Shown: positions 7,742 to 18,201 of the stretch, one piece after another
Layout of the letters: each line of letters starts with the position of its first letter
Numbering within the stretch: the stretch's first letter is position 1
Assembly (NCBI GenBank): GCA_009692265.1
Contig: SHZM01000024.1
Span: 1 to 45,046, forward strand
Origin: Gammaproteobacteria bacterium
Lineage (GTDB): Bacteria > Pseudomonadota > Gammaproteobacteria > Ga0077536
Reading direction: 5' to 3'
Length of the DNA stretch: 45,046 bases
Notes under the pieces: model-generated
Seen by the model: only the letters and a program-made list of their open reading frames with translations
What the model was told of the DNA's origin: nothing
Database searches by the model: none
Program-made: the position numbers and the translations under genes

Positions 7742-7815
7742 GCGGGTGTAGTTCAATGGTAGAACATCAGCTTCCCAAGCTGAGAGTGTGGGTTCGATTC
7801 CCATCACCCGCTCCA
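7742..7815 (+). tRNA. tRNA-Gly (anticodon CCC)
   Basis: The 74-base gene folds into a cloverleaf. The acceptor GCGGGTG pairs with CACCCGC, the 5-bp anticodon stem TCAGC/GCTGA encloses the loop TTCCCAA with anticodon CCC at 7774-7776, the T arm contains GGTTCGATTCC, and CCA is encoded. It closely resembles E. coli glyU and reads GGG. The broken HD-domain gene starts about 30 bases downstream and may be transcribed with it. Confidence 0.95.
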
Positions 7816-7847
7816 CATAAAATCGCGATTGCAGCAATATAGCCCAA

Positions 7848-8496
7848 GTGAACGAATCAAGTTTTGCATTAATTCTAGACCTTGATCTTGAGGCCGAAGC
7901 AGCAAGGCTGTACAGCGAGTCGCTGCCCTACCATAACTTCCGGCACATCCTCGTAACCATTGCCGCCGCGGACAAACTCCTAGCGCGTTGCGAAGAAGAG
8001 GGGATCCGAGTTGAACCCAAGGTGGTTTACTACGCGTTATTATTTCACGACGCTGGCTACCACGAAAGATCACCTTAGCGCGGGTTATGCCACCAAAGAA
8101 CTCTATTCGGCAGCGCTTGCAACGGAGTGCTTGGCGAGTCGCAAGGTGTTGAAGTCCGCAGCAAATAAAGTTACGGAGGCTATCTTGAGCACTCACCGCG
8201 ACGGACGCTTTGTGACCACCGAACAGAAGGCGGTTCGCGCGGCTGATCTGGCCGGACTAGCGGCGGACTACACCACGTTTCGAGATAACACGACCCGTCT
8301 GAAGCTAGAGCACGAGCTGTTGACAGGAAATCAGCTGGCTTGGTCGGAGTGGGCGCGACGAGCGGACGACGCGGTTAGGTATTATTTGTCCCAAGAGATC
8401 CGTCTGACTAGCTACTACACCAACGAGCATGGTGAGTCGGCTTTCCATGCCGCGGTTCTCGGAAATTTGCGTCAGTTGCATCAAGAGTTCGGTTAG
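7848..8496 (+). pseudogene. HD-domain metal-dependent phosphohydrolase, frameshifted
   Basis: Two overlapping frames together encode one HD-domain protein of about 215 residues. The first (GTG 7848 to stop 8078) carries YHNFRH and ALLFHDAGYH, the HD metal-ligand motifs. The second continues from about 8063 to 8496 with DHLSAGYATKEL, a later RAADLAGLAADY segment and a C-terminal helix. Family members run HDAxY...(D/E)xxSAxLA without interruption, so the join is near GAAAGATCAC at 8062-8072: one extra base there breaks the frame. Either the gene is inactivated, or this is a sequencing error. I see no heptanucleotide slip site. The start codon is uncertain, as no Shine-Dalgarno is seen. Confidence 0.75.
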
Positions 8497-8503
8497 CCTC
8501 TGC

Positions 8504-9109
8504 CTAACGGGATTTCCCGCCAACTTTAAGTACTATCGCGTTCAACCCAAGCTGCGACAGCTTGGTTCGAATGACCTGGATCTCGGTTAATGTCCGGTAC
8601 GGTCCCACATGGACGCGGTGCCACACCTCTTGGCCGTTAGTAACGACACGCTGGATACTGGCTTGTACACCTTGTAAGGCTAACTGCGCTTTAGCTTGAT
8701 CGGCGTCTTCAAAGCGCTGAAATGAGCCTGCCTGCAGAATGTAGGTTGCGGCTTCTGGAGCCGCCACCTCTGTGGGTGGGGTGGCTGGCGGCGGCGCGAC
8801 CAACTCCGCCTCCGGGACCTTGATTTCGATTTCGGGCAGTATTTTATAGAAATCAAACTTAGGAATAGCCGATTGTTGCTGATCAAGAGGATCCGGTGAC
8901 GAGGAAGCCTCGGTGGGCACCTCGAGGATCGCAGGTGTCGCCGGCGTTGGACCGCCGAGCGTTAAATGTCGAGGATCTATCTTCCAGAAATACACGAGGG
9001 CGGCGACCACTAGGCCGAGCCCAAGACCGGTAGTAAAAGAGAGCCAGGACCCAAACGGCCGCTCGGTTGCGGCATGACGATCGTCTCCACGTTTGTAGTC
9101 ACGAGTCAT
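8504..9109 (-). CDS. FtsN-like SPOR-domain cell division protein
   Basis: The 201-residue protein has a short basic cytoplasmic tail, one membrane helix (about 26-43, then FWKIDP), a proline-rich linker with FDFYKILPEIEIKVPE, and a C-terminal SPOR domain (about 122-197, YILQAGSFQRFEDADQAKAQL). The FYxxLPE motif and the position after argS are typical of FtsN-like proteins in Pseudomonas-type genomes. SPOR domains bind denuded glycan strands at the septum. ATG 9109 shares one base with the argS stop (TAATG), which decides the start over a longer frame. It is last of the mrcA-priA-argS run. Confidence 0.85.
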   Translation of the reverse strand: MTRDYKRGDDRHAATERPFGSWLSFTTGLGLGLVVAALVYFWKIDPRHLTLGGPTPATPAILEVPTEASSSPDPLDQQQSAIPKFDFYKILPEIEIKVPEAELVAPPPATPPTEVAAPEAATYILQAGSFQRFEDADQAKAQLALQGVQASIQRVVTNGQEVWHRVHVGPYRTLTEIQVIRTKLSQLGLNAIVLKVGGKSR

Positions 9110-10854
9110 TACATTTCCTCGGGTGCGGAAACCCCTAAGAGCGATAGTCCGTCTTGCAGCACATGCTTGATCGCGGCGCACAGTGCAAGACGTGCCGAGC
9201 GTAACGGAAACTCTTCGACGAGGATCTTATGCGTATTGTAATAGGCGTGATACTCCGTCGCTAAATCACGCAAGTAGTTAGCAAGCGAGTGCGGCTCTCG
9301 ATTCTGTGCCGCATACCAGATTACGTCGGTATAGCGCGAAAGTAGGGTGGAGAGATTGCGCTCCTTGGATTCTATCAGGCGGCCCAAATGCGATAGTGCG
9401 CCTTCGCGATCAAAGCTTTCCCCGGTTTGTGCAAGCGCACGAAAAACGCTGCAGATTCGGGCATGCGCGTATTGCAAGTAATAAACCGGATTTTCTTGGC
9501 TCTGCGCCTTCGCGAGGTCCAGATCGAAATCGAGATGTTGATCGGAACGACGCGAGATATAGAAAAATCGCGCCGCGTCGACGCCAACATCGGCAATCAG
9601 CTCGTTTAGAGTCACGAACTCGCCAGAACGGGTGGACATCTGAACTTTCTGTCCGCTGCGATACAAGCTCGCGAACTGAACCAGCAATATTTCCAATCGC
9701 GACGGATCGATTCCCATTACCTGCAAGGCGGCCTTCACACGTGAGATATAGCCGTGATGGTCGGCACCCCAAACATTGAGTGCAAGATCGAATCCTCGGG
9801 AAAATTTATCGACGTGATAGGCGATATCGGACGCGAAATACGTCGGCGCGCCGTTGTCCCGAATCACGACGCGATCCTTCTCGTCACCAAAGCCGGTTGA
9901 CCGAAACCACAGCGCGCCATCTTGCTCATAGACCGATGATGTGAGCTTAAGCGTCTCGAGTGCCGAGGCTAACAGGCCTTGCTCAACGAGCGATTGCTCC
10001 GAATACCAGCGATCGAAGACGACGCCGAAGCGCGACAGGTCGTCACGGATGCCAGTTAAAATAGAATCACATCCAAAGCGATGTAGAGTCCTGTAGTTAG
10101 CTTCGCCTAATGTGGTCCGGCAGAGCTCGATAAACACGTCGAGAAAAGTCTCGACATCAGCAGTATCCGCGCACTGCGGTGGCGTAAAGGTTGTCGGCAA
10201 AAATTGCGCACCGTAAGTCTGCGAAACGGCCTCGGCGATGTCATGAATATAGGCGCCGCGATAGGCGTTATCCGGCATCACGACGGTGTATGCGTGCTGT
10301 TCCAGATAACGCAGCCAAACGCTTAGTGCCAGGATGTCCATCTGGCGGCCCGCGTCGTTGACGTAGTATTCAGTATGGACACTGCAACCAACGGCGCGGA
10401 GTAAATTTGCGAGCGCGGCCCCGTAAGCTGCGCCTCGTCCGTGCCCGACGTGCAGTGGGCCGGTAGGATTTGCCGAGACGAATTCAAGCTGAATTTTAGT
10501 TCCCCTACCGCGAGATGAACGACCGAAGGTCAAAGGGTCGCGTAGGGCCTGGGCGATAACGTCGAACAGGATCGCTTCTTGCACAAAAAAATTAATAAAC
10601 CCCGGCTGGACCACTTCGATTTTCCGGATCGCGGGATCGGGTGGAATTTCGGCGACCAATCGTTTCGCAATTGAAAGCGGGGCCATGCGGCATAGTTTGG
10701 CAAGCAGCATGGCGATGTTGCTACTAAAGTCGCCATGAATTTGCTGTCGGGTGGCTTCGAGGCTGACCGTCGGTACTTCCTGATTTTGCACTATCCCGTC
10801 GCGACACAGTGCGGCAAGTGCATTCTCTAAAAGTGTAATGAGATGTTCTTTCAA
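9109..10854 (-). CDS. argS: Arginyl-tRNA synthetase
   Basis: ArgRS, a class I synthetase, charges tRNA-Arg. The 581-residue product has the N-terminal additional domain, the HIGH-like motif in GPLHVGHGRGAAYG, the family motif YYVNDAGRQ, VWGADHHGYISR, and a degenerate KMSK as MSTRSGEFVTL, followed by the DALR anticodon-binding C-terminus. The frame stays open upstream to 11082, but family alignment places the start at TTG 10854 (LKEHLITLLENAL). No Shine-Dalgarno is obvious, so the start is the least certain part. 190 bases without a gene separate it from priA. Confidence 0.93.
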   Translation of the reverse strand: MKEHLITLLENALAALCRDGIVQNQEVPTVSLEATRQQIHGDFSSNIAMLLAKLCRMAPLSIAKRLVAEIPPDPAIRKIEVVQPGFINFFVQEAILFDVIAQALRDPLTFGRSSRGRGTKIQLEFVSANPTGPLHVGHGRGAAYGAALANLLRAVGCSVHTEYYVNDAGRQMDILALSVWLRYLEQHAYTVVMPDNAYRGAYIHDIAEAVSQTYGAQFLPTTFTPPQCADTADVETFLDVFIELCRTTLGEANYRTLHRFGCDSILTGIRDDLSRFGVVFDRWYSEQSLVEQGLLASALETLKLTSSVYEQDGALWFRSTGFGDEKDRVVIRDNGAPTYFASDIAYHVDKFSRGFDLALNVWGADHHGYISRVKAALQVMGIDPSRLEILLVQFASLYRSGQKVQMSTRSGEFVTLNELIADVGVDAARFFYISRRSDQHLDFDLDLAKAQSQENPVYYLQYAHARICSVFRALAQTGESFDREGALSHLGRLIESKERNLSTLLSRYTDVIWYAAQNREPHSLANYLRDLATEYHAYYNTHKILVEEFPLRSARLALCAAIKHVLQDGLSLLGVSAPEEM

Positions 10855-11045
10855 AGTCGTTTGCCGTGCGGCGCATACCGCTATGTAAAGGTTGTAGATG
10901 GTGATCAGCCCGGACGAAGTCTTAACTCGAATCGCCGTCGCTAGCGCGTTCGTCCATGTCGCTACTAAGGTTTGTGCCTTCCCCTGGCGCTTCGGGCGCG
11001 TAGCATACGCAACTTCACAGGTCATCGGAAACGTTCTAGGACAAG

Positions 11046-13247
11046 CTAGCCTATCTCCTGCGCGTCGACATCTACGCTCCAACGGACGCGCCTCGATGTT
11101 GGTGAATTCTCGATCGTTTCCAAAAGTTTTGTGATTGCCGAGGATAAAGCGCCTCGGTCCGTCGCCGTCACAAGCAGATTTGCGCGAAATTTCCCTACGC
11201 GCTTTTCCATCAATGCAGGGACTGGCCCGTCGATCGAGACACCGGGCAGGGTGTGCCGTCGGAGCTTCCCGGCGATCTCTTCTAGAAACTGCAGCGGCGC
11301 GCTCCGGGTAACTGCTTCCGCTCTTAGTAGGGCTAAAGAGTGATACGGTGGGAGCTGTGCCGCAGCACGCTCGCGCAATGCGGACTGTGCGAAATCCTTG
11401 TAACGTCCTGAAAGAATAAATTCGAAGATTGGGTGATGTGGATGATGCGTTTGAATTAACACAAGGCCCGCGCGCTCGGCGCGACCCGCCCGTCCAGCGA
11501 CTTGCATGACCATTTGAATGAAACGTTCCTCGGCTCGAAAGTCATTGGCGTGCAGCCGACTGTCAGCATCGACAATGCCGACTAAGGTGATTCCCGCAAA
11601 ATCATGTCCTTTAGAAATCATCTGAGTCCCAACCAGAACGTCGACCTGCCGCGCCCGAACTTGTGCCAGCACCTCTTCCAGTTGGCCCCTGCGCGGCATG
11701 GAATCGCGGTCTATACGTACAATCGTTCGCGCTGGGAACCACCGAGTCAGCGCTTCTTCAATCTGTTCCGTTCCAACGCCGAGATCGACGTAATCGGCGA
11801 TTGGTCCACACGAGTGGGCGGCGAAGGGCGCAGTTAGCACGCGGCCCGCGCCGCAATGGTGGCAGCGAAGTTGCTCGGAGTTTTTATGCAATACCATGCG
11901 CGCGTCACAGCGTTCACAGACCGCGATCCACCCACAGCGATGGCAGAGAATAATCGGAGCGTAGCCACGGCGATTTAAAAAAATGAGCGACTGCTCGCTG
12001 CGCGACAGCGCCGCGTCAATTTCGAGGCGTAACGGCTCGCTCATGCCTGCCGTGAGCGGTAACCCGCGAATATCGATGAGTTTAATTTGGGGCATTCTAG
12101 CCTCGCCCGCGCGCTCGCTGATTTCAATATATTCGTACTTCCCGCGGTTGCAGTTAGCGAGGGATTCTAACGAAGGTGTCGCTGAACCGAGGACTACTGG
12201 AATCTCGGCGCGGTGTGCTCGGAATACAGCGACATCGCGAGCCGAATAGCGCAATCCATCCTGCTGCTTGTAGGAAAGATCGTGCTCTTCGTCGACGATC
12301 ACGATTCCGAGCGCGGGTAAGGGGAGCCACACCGCTGAACGAGTGCCGAGTAGCACCTGCGCGCGCTGCTGACGACAGGACTGCCAAGCAGCCGCGCGGG
12401 TGTTTTCGTTAAGATCCGAATGAACCACGGCGACGGTATCGCCAAATCGCTCGCGAAAGCGCCTCACCAATTGCTCGGTGAGCCCTATCTCGGGAACCAG
12501 CACAAGTGCTTGGCGATTCGAGCGAATGATGTCTCGTATTAAATGCAGATAAATTTCGGTTTTACCGCTCCCGGTCACCCCGTGCAGTAAGTGTGCACTG
12601 TATCCTGGAGGCGCCGAATTTATTTTTGTGAAAGCTCTCTGCTGGTGTGAATTGAGTGCGAGAAACGCCGCGTAAATTTGCGACTTTGAGTCGGGGCAGT
12701 GCATCTGAGCCGCTAACCAACCACATGTTAGGAGTTGGCGCGTGACGCGACCGGTGTCGAAGTCCAACGCCCGGAGAGTGTCCTTCGTTAGAGGGTGGAT
12801 TAATCCCAAGCGAAGAAGTTGTTGCTGTCGAAGGCCGAGTCGCACGGTTTCGAGCGCTTGGCGACCGCCGTCGGTGATAACGAGCTCGATCGAGGAGGTG
12901 AACTCAGGCGCTTGTGTACGCCTCAACTTGGTTGGTAGTAGCGCTTCGAATACTTCGCCGATCGGGTGGTGGTAGTACTCGGCGACCCATACTGCTAGTG
13001 AGAACAGCATCTCGTCGATGAGGGGGACTGCATCCAATATTCGGAAAATCGATTTTAACCGTGATGGAGCAATCGCACTCTCGCTGCGGATTCTAAGCAC
13101 GACACCGAGTCGGCGTCCGTGTGCGAAGGGTACCTCGACGCGCGCCCCTATTCGGATTTCTTCTTTGAGTTCCGAGGGGCACAGATAATCGAAAGTAGAC
13201 CGTAGCGGTGCGAATACGGCTACTTCAAGAAATCGACCGCTACTCAT
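11046..13247 (-). CDS. priA: Primosomal protein N' (PriA replication restart helicase)
   Basis: PriA is the 3'-to-5' superfamily 2 helicase that rebuilds replisomes at stalled forks. The 733 residues show the N-terminal DNA-binding region (FDYLCPSEL), Walker A GVTGSGKT (223-230), DEEH (319-322), GSATPSLES, and motifs V and VI (GTQMISKGHDF, VAGRAGRAERAG). The zinc region has CHRC, CERC and CHHC pairs (435/438, 444/447, 462/465), but the fourth pair is incomplete: only C480 remains, in AAHSCG, where the family has CPxCG. ATG 13247 lies in an ATGA overlap with the gene upstream and gives the normal N-terminus. Confidence 0.95.
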   Translation of the reverse strand: MSSGRFLEVAVFAPLRSTFDYLCPSELKEEIRIGARVEVPFAHGRRLGVVLRIRSESAIAPSRLKSIFRILDAVPLIDEMLFSLAVWVAEYYHHPIGEVFEALLPTKLRRTQAPEFTSSIELVITDGGRQALETVRLGLRQQQLLRLGLIHPLTKDTLRALDFDTGRVTRQLLTCGWLAAQMHCPDSKSQIYAAFLALNSHQQRAFTKINSAPPGYSAHLLHGVTGSGKTEIYLHLIRDIIRSNRQALVLVPEIGLTEQLVRRFRERFGDTVAVVHSDLNENTRAAAWQSCRQQRAQVLLGTRSAVWLPLPALGIVIVDEEHDLSYKQQDGLRYSARDVAVFRAHRAEIPVVLGSATPSLESLANCNRGKYEYIEISERAGEARMPQIKLIDIRGLPLTAGMSEPLRLEIDAALSRSEQSLIFLNRRGYAPIILCHRCGWIAVCERCDARMVLHKNSEQLRCHHCGAGRVLTAPFAAHSCGPIADYVDLGVGTEQIEEALTRWFPARTIVRIDRDSMPRRGQLEEVLAQVRARQVDVLVGTQMISKGHDFAGITLVGIVDADSRLHANDFRAEERFIQMVMQVAGRAGRAERAGLVLIQTHHPHHPIFEFILSGRYKDFAQSALRERAAAQLPPYHSLALLRAEAVTRSAPLQFLEEIAGKLRRHTLPGVSIDGPVPALMEKRVGKFRANLLVTATDRGALSSAITKLLETIENSPTSRRVRWSVDVDAQEIG

Positions 13248-13915
13248 TCGCGTCCCGCGCGTGGCGGGTCCAAGGACTCTGCGTGACAACCATATAGGCC
13301 GCCCGGATCTTCAGCAACGAGCGCTTCCAGCCCTGAATAATCGAGGCGCCGGATCGGTTTCCCGTCCACGGGGCTCAGGGGCGGTTGTTGCAGTCGGCGA
13401 TGAGGCATCGCAATTAGTTTGTAATCAAACAGGTCGTTGCTCGTTTCGTAGCACGAGAAGCGCTCTGAGTCGCGTTTACTCACTCGAAAACATACTTCTG
13501 AACTTCGATACGGGCGGCGCTCCTCGATTAGAAAGCGCGCGATCGCGTCGGATTCATCGGTAAATAAGTGAAGGGTAATTGGCGAATGCCCATAAGGTGT
13601 TCCATGCATGGCCGCACCCGTGATCCGCGGTGAAAAGTGCTCGAAAAAACGCATTGCAATAAGAGCGGCGCGACGCATTTTTTCAGTTCGTTTCGCCACA
13701 GCGGGAAAATCGAACAATCGCTGATATTCAATCAAGGCGGAAAATAACCTGCGATTGTCGGGGAGCTGTCGCGCGCCGGTGAGATTGAGACGGCTGGCGG
13801 CCTTACGTCTGGCATGATCGAAGGTCTGAGCCGAGCCTTCAACCAGGAGCCGCGCAGCCAATTGCGCACATCGCTCGCTTTCATCGCAATACTTAGCTGG
13901 AGATTCGCGCATCAA
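13244..13915 (-). CDS. Conserved uncharacterised protein, possible nucleotidyltransferase-like fold
   Basis: The 223-residue protein has an N-terminal helical half (RLLVEGSAQTFDHARRKAAS, LPDNRRLFSALIEYQRLF) and a C-terminal alpha/beta half with GAAMHGTPYGHSPITLHLFT, IARFLIEERRPY, and LSPVDGKPIRRLD near the end. It has no signal peptide or membrane helix. I recognise the pattern as a conserved gammaproteobacterial hypothetical family; the G-x-AMHGT-x-x-HSPI-x-LHLFTD stretch recalls nucleotidyltransferase-like folds, but this is only an inference. It lies between mrcA (18 bases upstream) and priA (ATGA overlap), so it is co-expressed with cell-wall and replication-restart genes. Confidence 0.7.
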   Translation of the reverse strand: MMRESPAKYCDESERCAQLAARLLVEGSAQTFDHARRKAASRLNLTGARQLPDNRRLFSALIEYQRLFDFPAVAKRTEKMRRAALIAMRFFEHFSPRITGAAMHGTPYGHSPITLHLFTDESDAIARFLIEERRPYRSSEVCFRVSKRDSERFSCYETSNDLFDYKLIAMPHRRLQQPPLSPVDGKPIRRLDYSGLEALVAEDPGGLYGCHAESLDPPRAGRE

Positions 13916-13933
13916 ACAATTTAACGCGCCTGA

Positions 13934-16366
13934 TTAGAACAGCTGGTCAGCCGCGCTCGACTTGGATTCGGATGGTTGATATCGCGTGCTGTTTTGCCCA
14001 GACACCTTGGGTGCATCTTGCGCGCGAAACGTCTCATAAATAGCGCCTCGATTTCCTCCACCCGAACTAACGCGTACGGTAACTAATCCCGCCGGCCGTG
14101 GGGCCTCGACTAACGCAGCTCCATTCAAGGCGGTGCGCATAAAGTCGATCCACATCGGCAGCGCAGCGCGTGCTCCAGTCTCTTGCGGGCCTAATGGCGT
14201 GGAATCGTCGAAACCCACCCAAGTCGTGGTGACCACCTCACCATTAAAGCCCGTGAACCATGCATCTTTGAGATCGTTGGTCGTGCCGGTTTTCCCCGCG
14301 AGATCTGATCGCTTCAATTCGAGAGCTCGTCGTCCAGTACCTTTCGTAATCACGTCCTTTAACATGGAGTAAGTCAGCCAAGCATTTTGCGCATCGACAG
14401 CGCGGGGGGCTAAATTTCTATTCGCGGAACTCTCGGCGGCCCTCAACGCGTCGAGGCTCTCCGGTTCCGCGAGAGGCGTCATGGGAAGGGATTCGCACTC
14501 GGAGCAGGCGATAGCAGGTTCTGCAACATACTCGATAGCATTTTCTCCTCGTTCAATCCGCTGGACAAAATAGGGCGAAATTCGGAACCCGCCGTTAGAA
14601 AACGCGGCGTATCCTGCGGCGAGTTGCAAGGGGGTCACTTCACTTGTGCCTAGCGAAAGAGACAAATTGTGCGGTAATGCTTTCGGGTCGAATCCAAAGC
14701 GACTGACATGCTCGATCGTTTTGTCAACGCCGATTTCACGCATTAAGCGAATCGAGACTAGATTTCTCGAATTCGCCAGTGCGTCGCGCAGCTGAGTCGG
14801 ACCGTGATACGTCCCAGAATAATTTTCCGGTCGCCATGCACCTTCTAAACCCGGCGTGTCGAACACGATTGGCGCATCATTGATAAAGCTAGCCGGAGTA
14901 AAGCCATTGTTAAGAGCCGCCGAATAGATGAACGGCTTGAAATTGGAGCCTGGCTGTCGCATAGCCTGACTCACGCGATTAAATTTGCTCAGCGTAAAAT
15001 CGAAGCCGCCGACCAATGCCAGCACCGCACCGTCGCTCGAATCAAGTGCCACTAAAGCGCCTTCAACTTTCGGTATCTGTGCCAACCTCCACGAAGCGGC
15101 GGCATTTTTTCCCGAAGAACTATTAGTGCTTGGCGGTGGGCTGTGCCATTGGACTCGAATTACATCGCCTTTTGCCAGGAAATCGGCGGCTTTGCGTGGG
15201 GTCGGTCCAAGCTGGCTTTCGCTCACGTGTTGTCGCGCCCAACTAAGCCCATCCCAGCCTACAGAAATGGTTGTGTCATGCTCGTCGAGTGCTTTAATTT
15301 GGTGGTCCTCCACTGCCGTAATCAAGGCTGGCGCTAGATCGCCCGCAACCCTATAGGGGTTTAGAAATTCTACCCATTTCTCTTTGCTCGTTTTCGCCAA
15401 ATCGACATGCGCTTCGGGTCCTCGATATCCATGGCGGCGATCGTAGCTGGCCAGTGCGGTGCGTAACGCTTGGGTAGCGGCATACTGCTTATCAGCGGAC
15501 ACGGTCGTATAGACCCGAAAGCCGCGTGTATAGGCGAGATCACCATATCGCTCCAACATATATGATCGGACCATCTCGGCAAGATGCGGGGCCGAAGTTT
15601 CAACTGGCTGTCCGTGAAGCTTCGCCGTTAGCGGCGCGAGGGTTGCCTCGTCGAACTCCGTTTTACTGATGTAGCCAAGATAGAGCATCCGTTCGAGCAC
15701 GTAACCGCGCCGGTCAAGCGCGGCCCTTGTGTTGGTGATCGGATTTAAACGCGAAGGTGCTTTCGGCAGGCCGGCGATTAACGCGCACTGTGCGAGTGTC
15801 AATTCAGACAGAGGGCTTCCAAAATACACCTGCGCCGCTGCCGCCACCCCGTAGGCACGTTGACCCAAAAAAATCTTATTCAAATACAGTTCTAGAATCT
15901 CGTCCTTAGTGAGTTCGCGCTCTATCTTCATCGCCAACACGATTTCAATGAGCTTTCGCGAGTACGTTTTTTCGGGAGTAAGAAAAAAATTTCGCGCGAC
16001 TTGCATCGTAATCGTGCTGCCGCCCTGACGCTTTACCTGTGACCGCGCCAGACTAAGCGCGGCACGCGTGATCGCCATCCAATCAACCCCTGGATGCTGA
16101 TAGAAACGATCATCCTCCGCCGCAATGAAGGCCTGTTTGAGTTGTTTTGGAACGTCGTCGATTTTGACCGGTGTGCGGTGTTTTTCACCGAATTCGGCAA
16201 TGAGGCTAGCGTCCACGCTATAGACCTTAAGAGGAGTCTGAAAATGTACGTCCCGAAGGCGACTGGTTGACGGTAGTTGTGGCAAAACCCACCAAGCCAC
16301 CCCACCGATGATTATCAGCAACGCTGTGGAAACGCCGACCAGTAGATAAAACGTGAACCTCAACAT
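13934..16366 (-). CDS. mrcA: Penicillin-binding protein 1A (bifunctional class A PBP)
   Basis: PBP1A polymerises and crosslinks peptidoglycan on the outer face of the inner membrane. The 810 residues comprise a membrane anchor (9-28), the glycosyltransferase domain (catalytic E84 in AAEDDRF, QGGSTITMQ 114-122, RKLIEIVLAMKIE 137-149), an OB-like insertion, and the transpeptidase domain with S474-x-x-K in QPGSNFKPF, SRN 533-535 and KTGT 692-695. The C-terminus is Ser/Gly-rich. It is transcribed away from pilM across an AT-rich gap, the same divergent arrangement as ponA/pilM in Pseudomonas. Confidence 0.96.
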   Translation of the reverse strand: MLRFTFYLLVGVSTALLIIIGGVAWWVLPQLPSTSRLRDVHFQTPLKVYSVDASLIAEFGEKHRTPVKIDDVPKQLKQAFIAAEDDRFYQHPGVDWMAITRAALSLARSQVKRQGGSTITMQVARNFFLTPEKTYSRKLIEIVLAMKIERELTKDEILELYLNKIFLGQRAYGVAAAAQVYFGSPLSELTLAQCALIAGLPKAPSRLNPITNTRAALDRRGYVLERMLYLGYISKTEFDEATLAPLTAKLHGQPVETSAPHLAEMVRSYMLERYGDLAYTRGFRVYTTVSADKQYAATQALRTALASYDRRHGYRGPEAHVDLAKTSKEKWVEFLNPYRVAGDLAPALITAVEDHQIKALDEHDTTISVGWDGLSWARQHVSESQLGPTPRKAADFLAKGDVIRVQWHSPPPSTNSSSGKNAAASWRLAQIPKVEGALVALDSSDGAVLALVGGFDFTLSKFNRVSQAMRQPGSNFKPFIYSAALNNGFTPASFINDAPIVFDTPGLEGAWRPENYSGTYHGPTQLRDALANSRNLVSIRLMREIGVDKTIEHVSRFGFDPKALPHNLSLSLGTSEVTPLQLAAGYAAFSNGGFRISPYFVQRIERGENAIEYVAEPAIACSECESLPMTPLAEPESLDALRAAESSANRNLAPRAVDAQNAWLTYSMLKDVITKGTGRRALELKRSDLAGKTGTTNDLKDAWFTGFNGEVVTTTWVGFDDSTPLGPQETGARAALPMWIDFMRTALNGAALVEAPRPAGLVTVRVSSGGGNRGAIYETFRAQDAPKVSGQNSTRYQPSESKSSAADQLF

Positions 16367-17625
<1,259 letters not shown>

Positions 17626-17626
<1 letters not shown>

Positions 17627-18201
17627 TGGCTCGCATCAACCTACTGCCCTGGCGTGCCGAACTTCGGCGACAACAGCGCACCGAATTTCTAACAATTGTC
17701 GGTATCTGTGGCGCGATCACTATCGCAGTCTGGGGCCTAGTCCATTTTCAGTTCCAAGAACGCATTGAATTTCAAATCGAACGAAATTCGTATCTGAAAG
17801 CCGAAACTTCGAAACTCGATAAACAGATTGAAGAAATCCAGGAGCTAGAAAAAGAGAAAGATCGGTTAATCGCGCGGATAAAAGCAATTGAAAGCCTCCA
17901 AACTAGTCGGCCGATTATCGTTCACGTATTTGACGAAATGGTTTCTTCGTTACCCGAGGGCGTTTATCTCAAGGAAATAAAGCAAACGGGGCGGTCAATT
18001 GAATTGCAGGGAGTTGCCGAATCGAACGCGCGAGTCTCCACGTTCATGCGCAACATCGAAAAATCCGAATGGTTGAAAAACCCTAAACTTGAAATTATTC
18101 AAACGACTGACCAAGACAATAGGCGAATTGCGAGCTTTACCCTCAAGGCGACCCAAATCATTCCGCAAGCGGACACAAACGAAGAGGATGATGCGTCATG
18201 A
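17626..18201 (+). CDS. pilN: Type IV pilus assembly protein PilN
   Basis: PilN is a bitopic inner-membrane protein that links cytoplasmic PilM to periplasmic PilO. The 191 residues start MARINLLPWR, the conserved PilM-binding peptide (INLLPWR), followed by a membrane helix (about 24-41), a coiled coil rich in Glu/Lys (about 55-90, EIQELEKEKDRLIARIKAIE) and a ferredoxin-like domain. It overlaps pilM by one base and pilO by ATGA. Confidence 0.96.
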
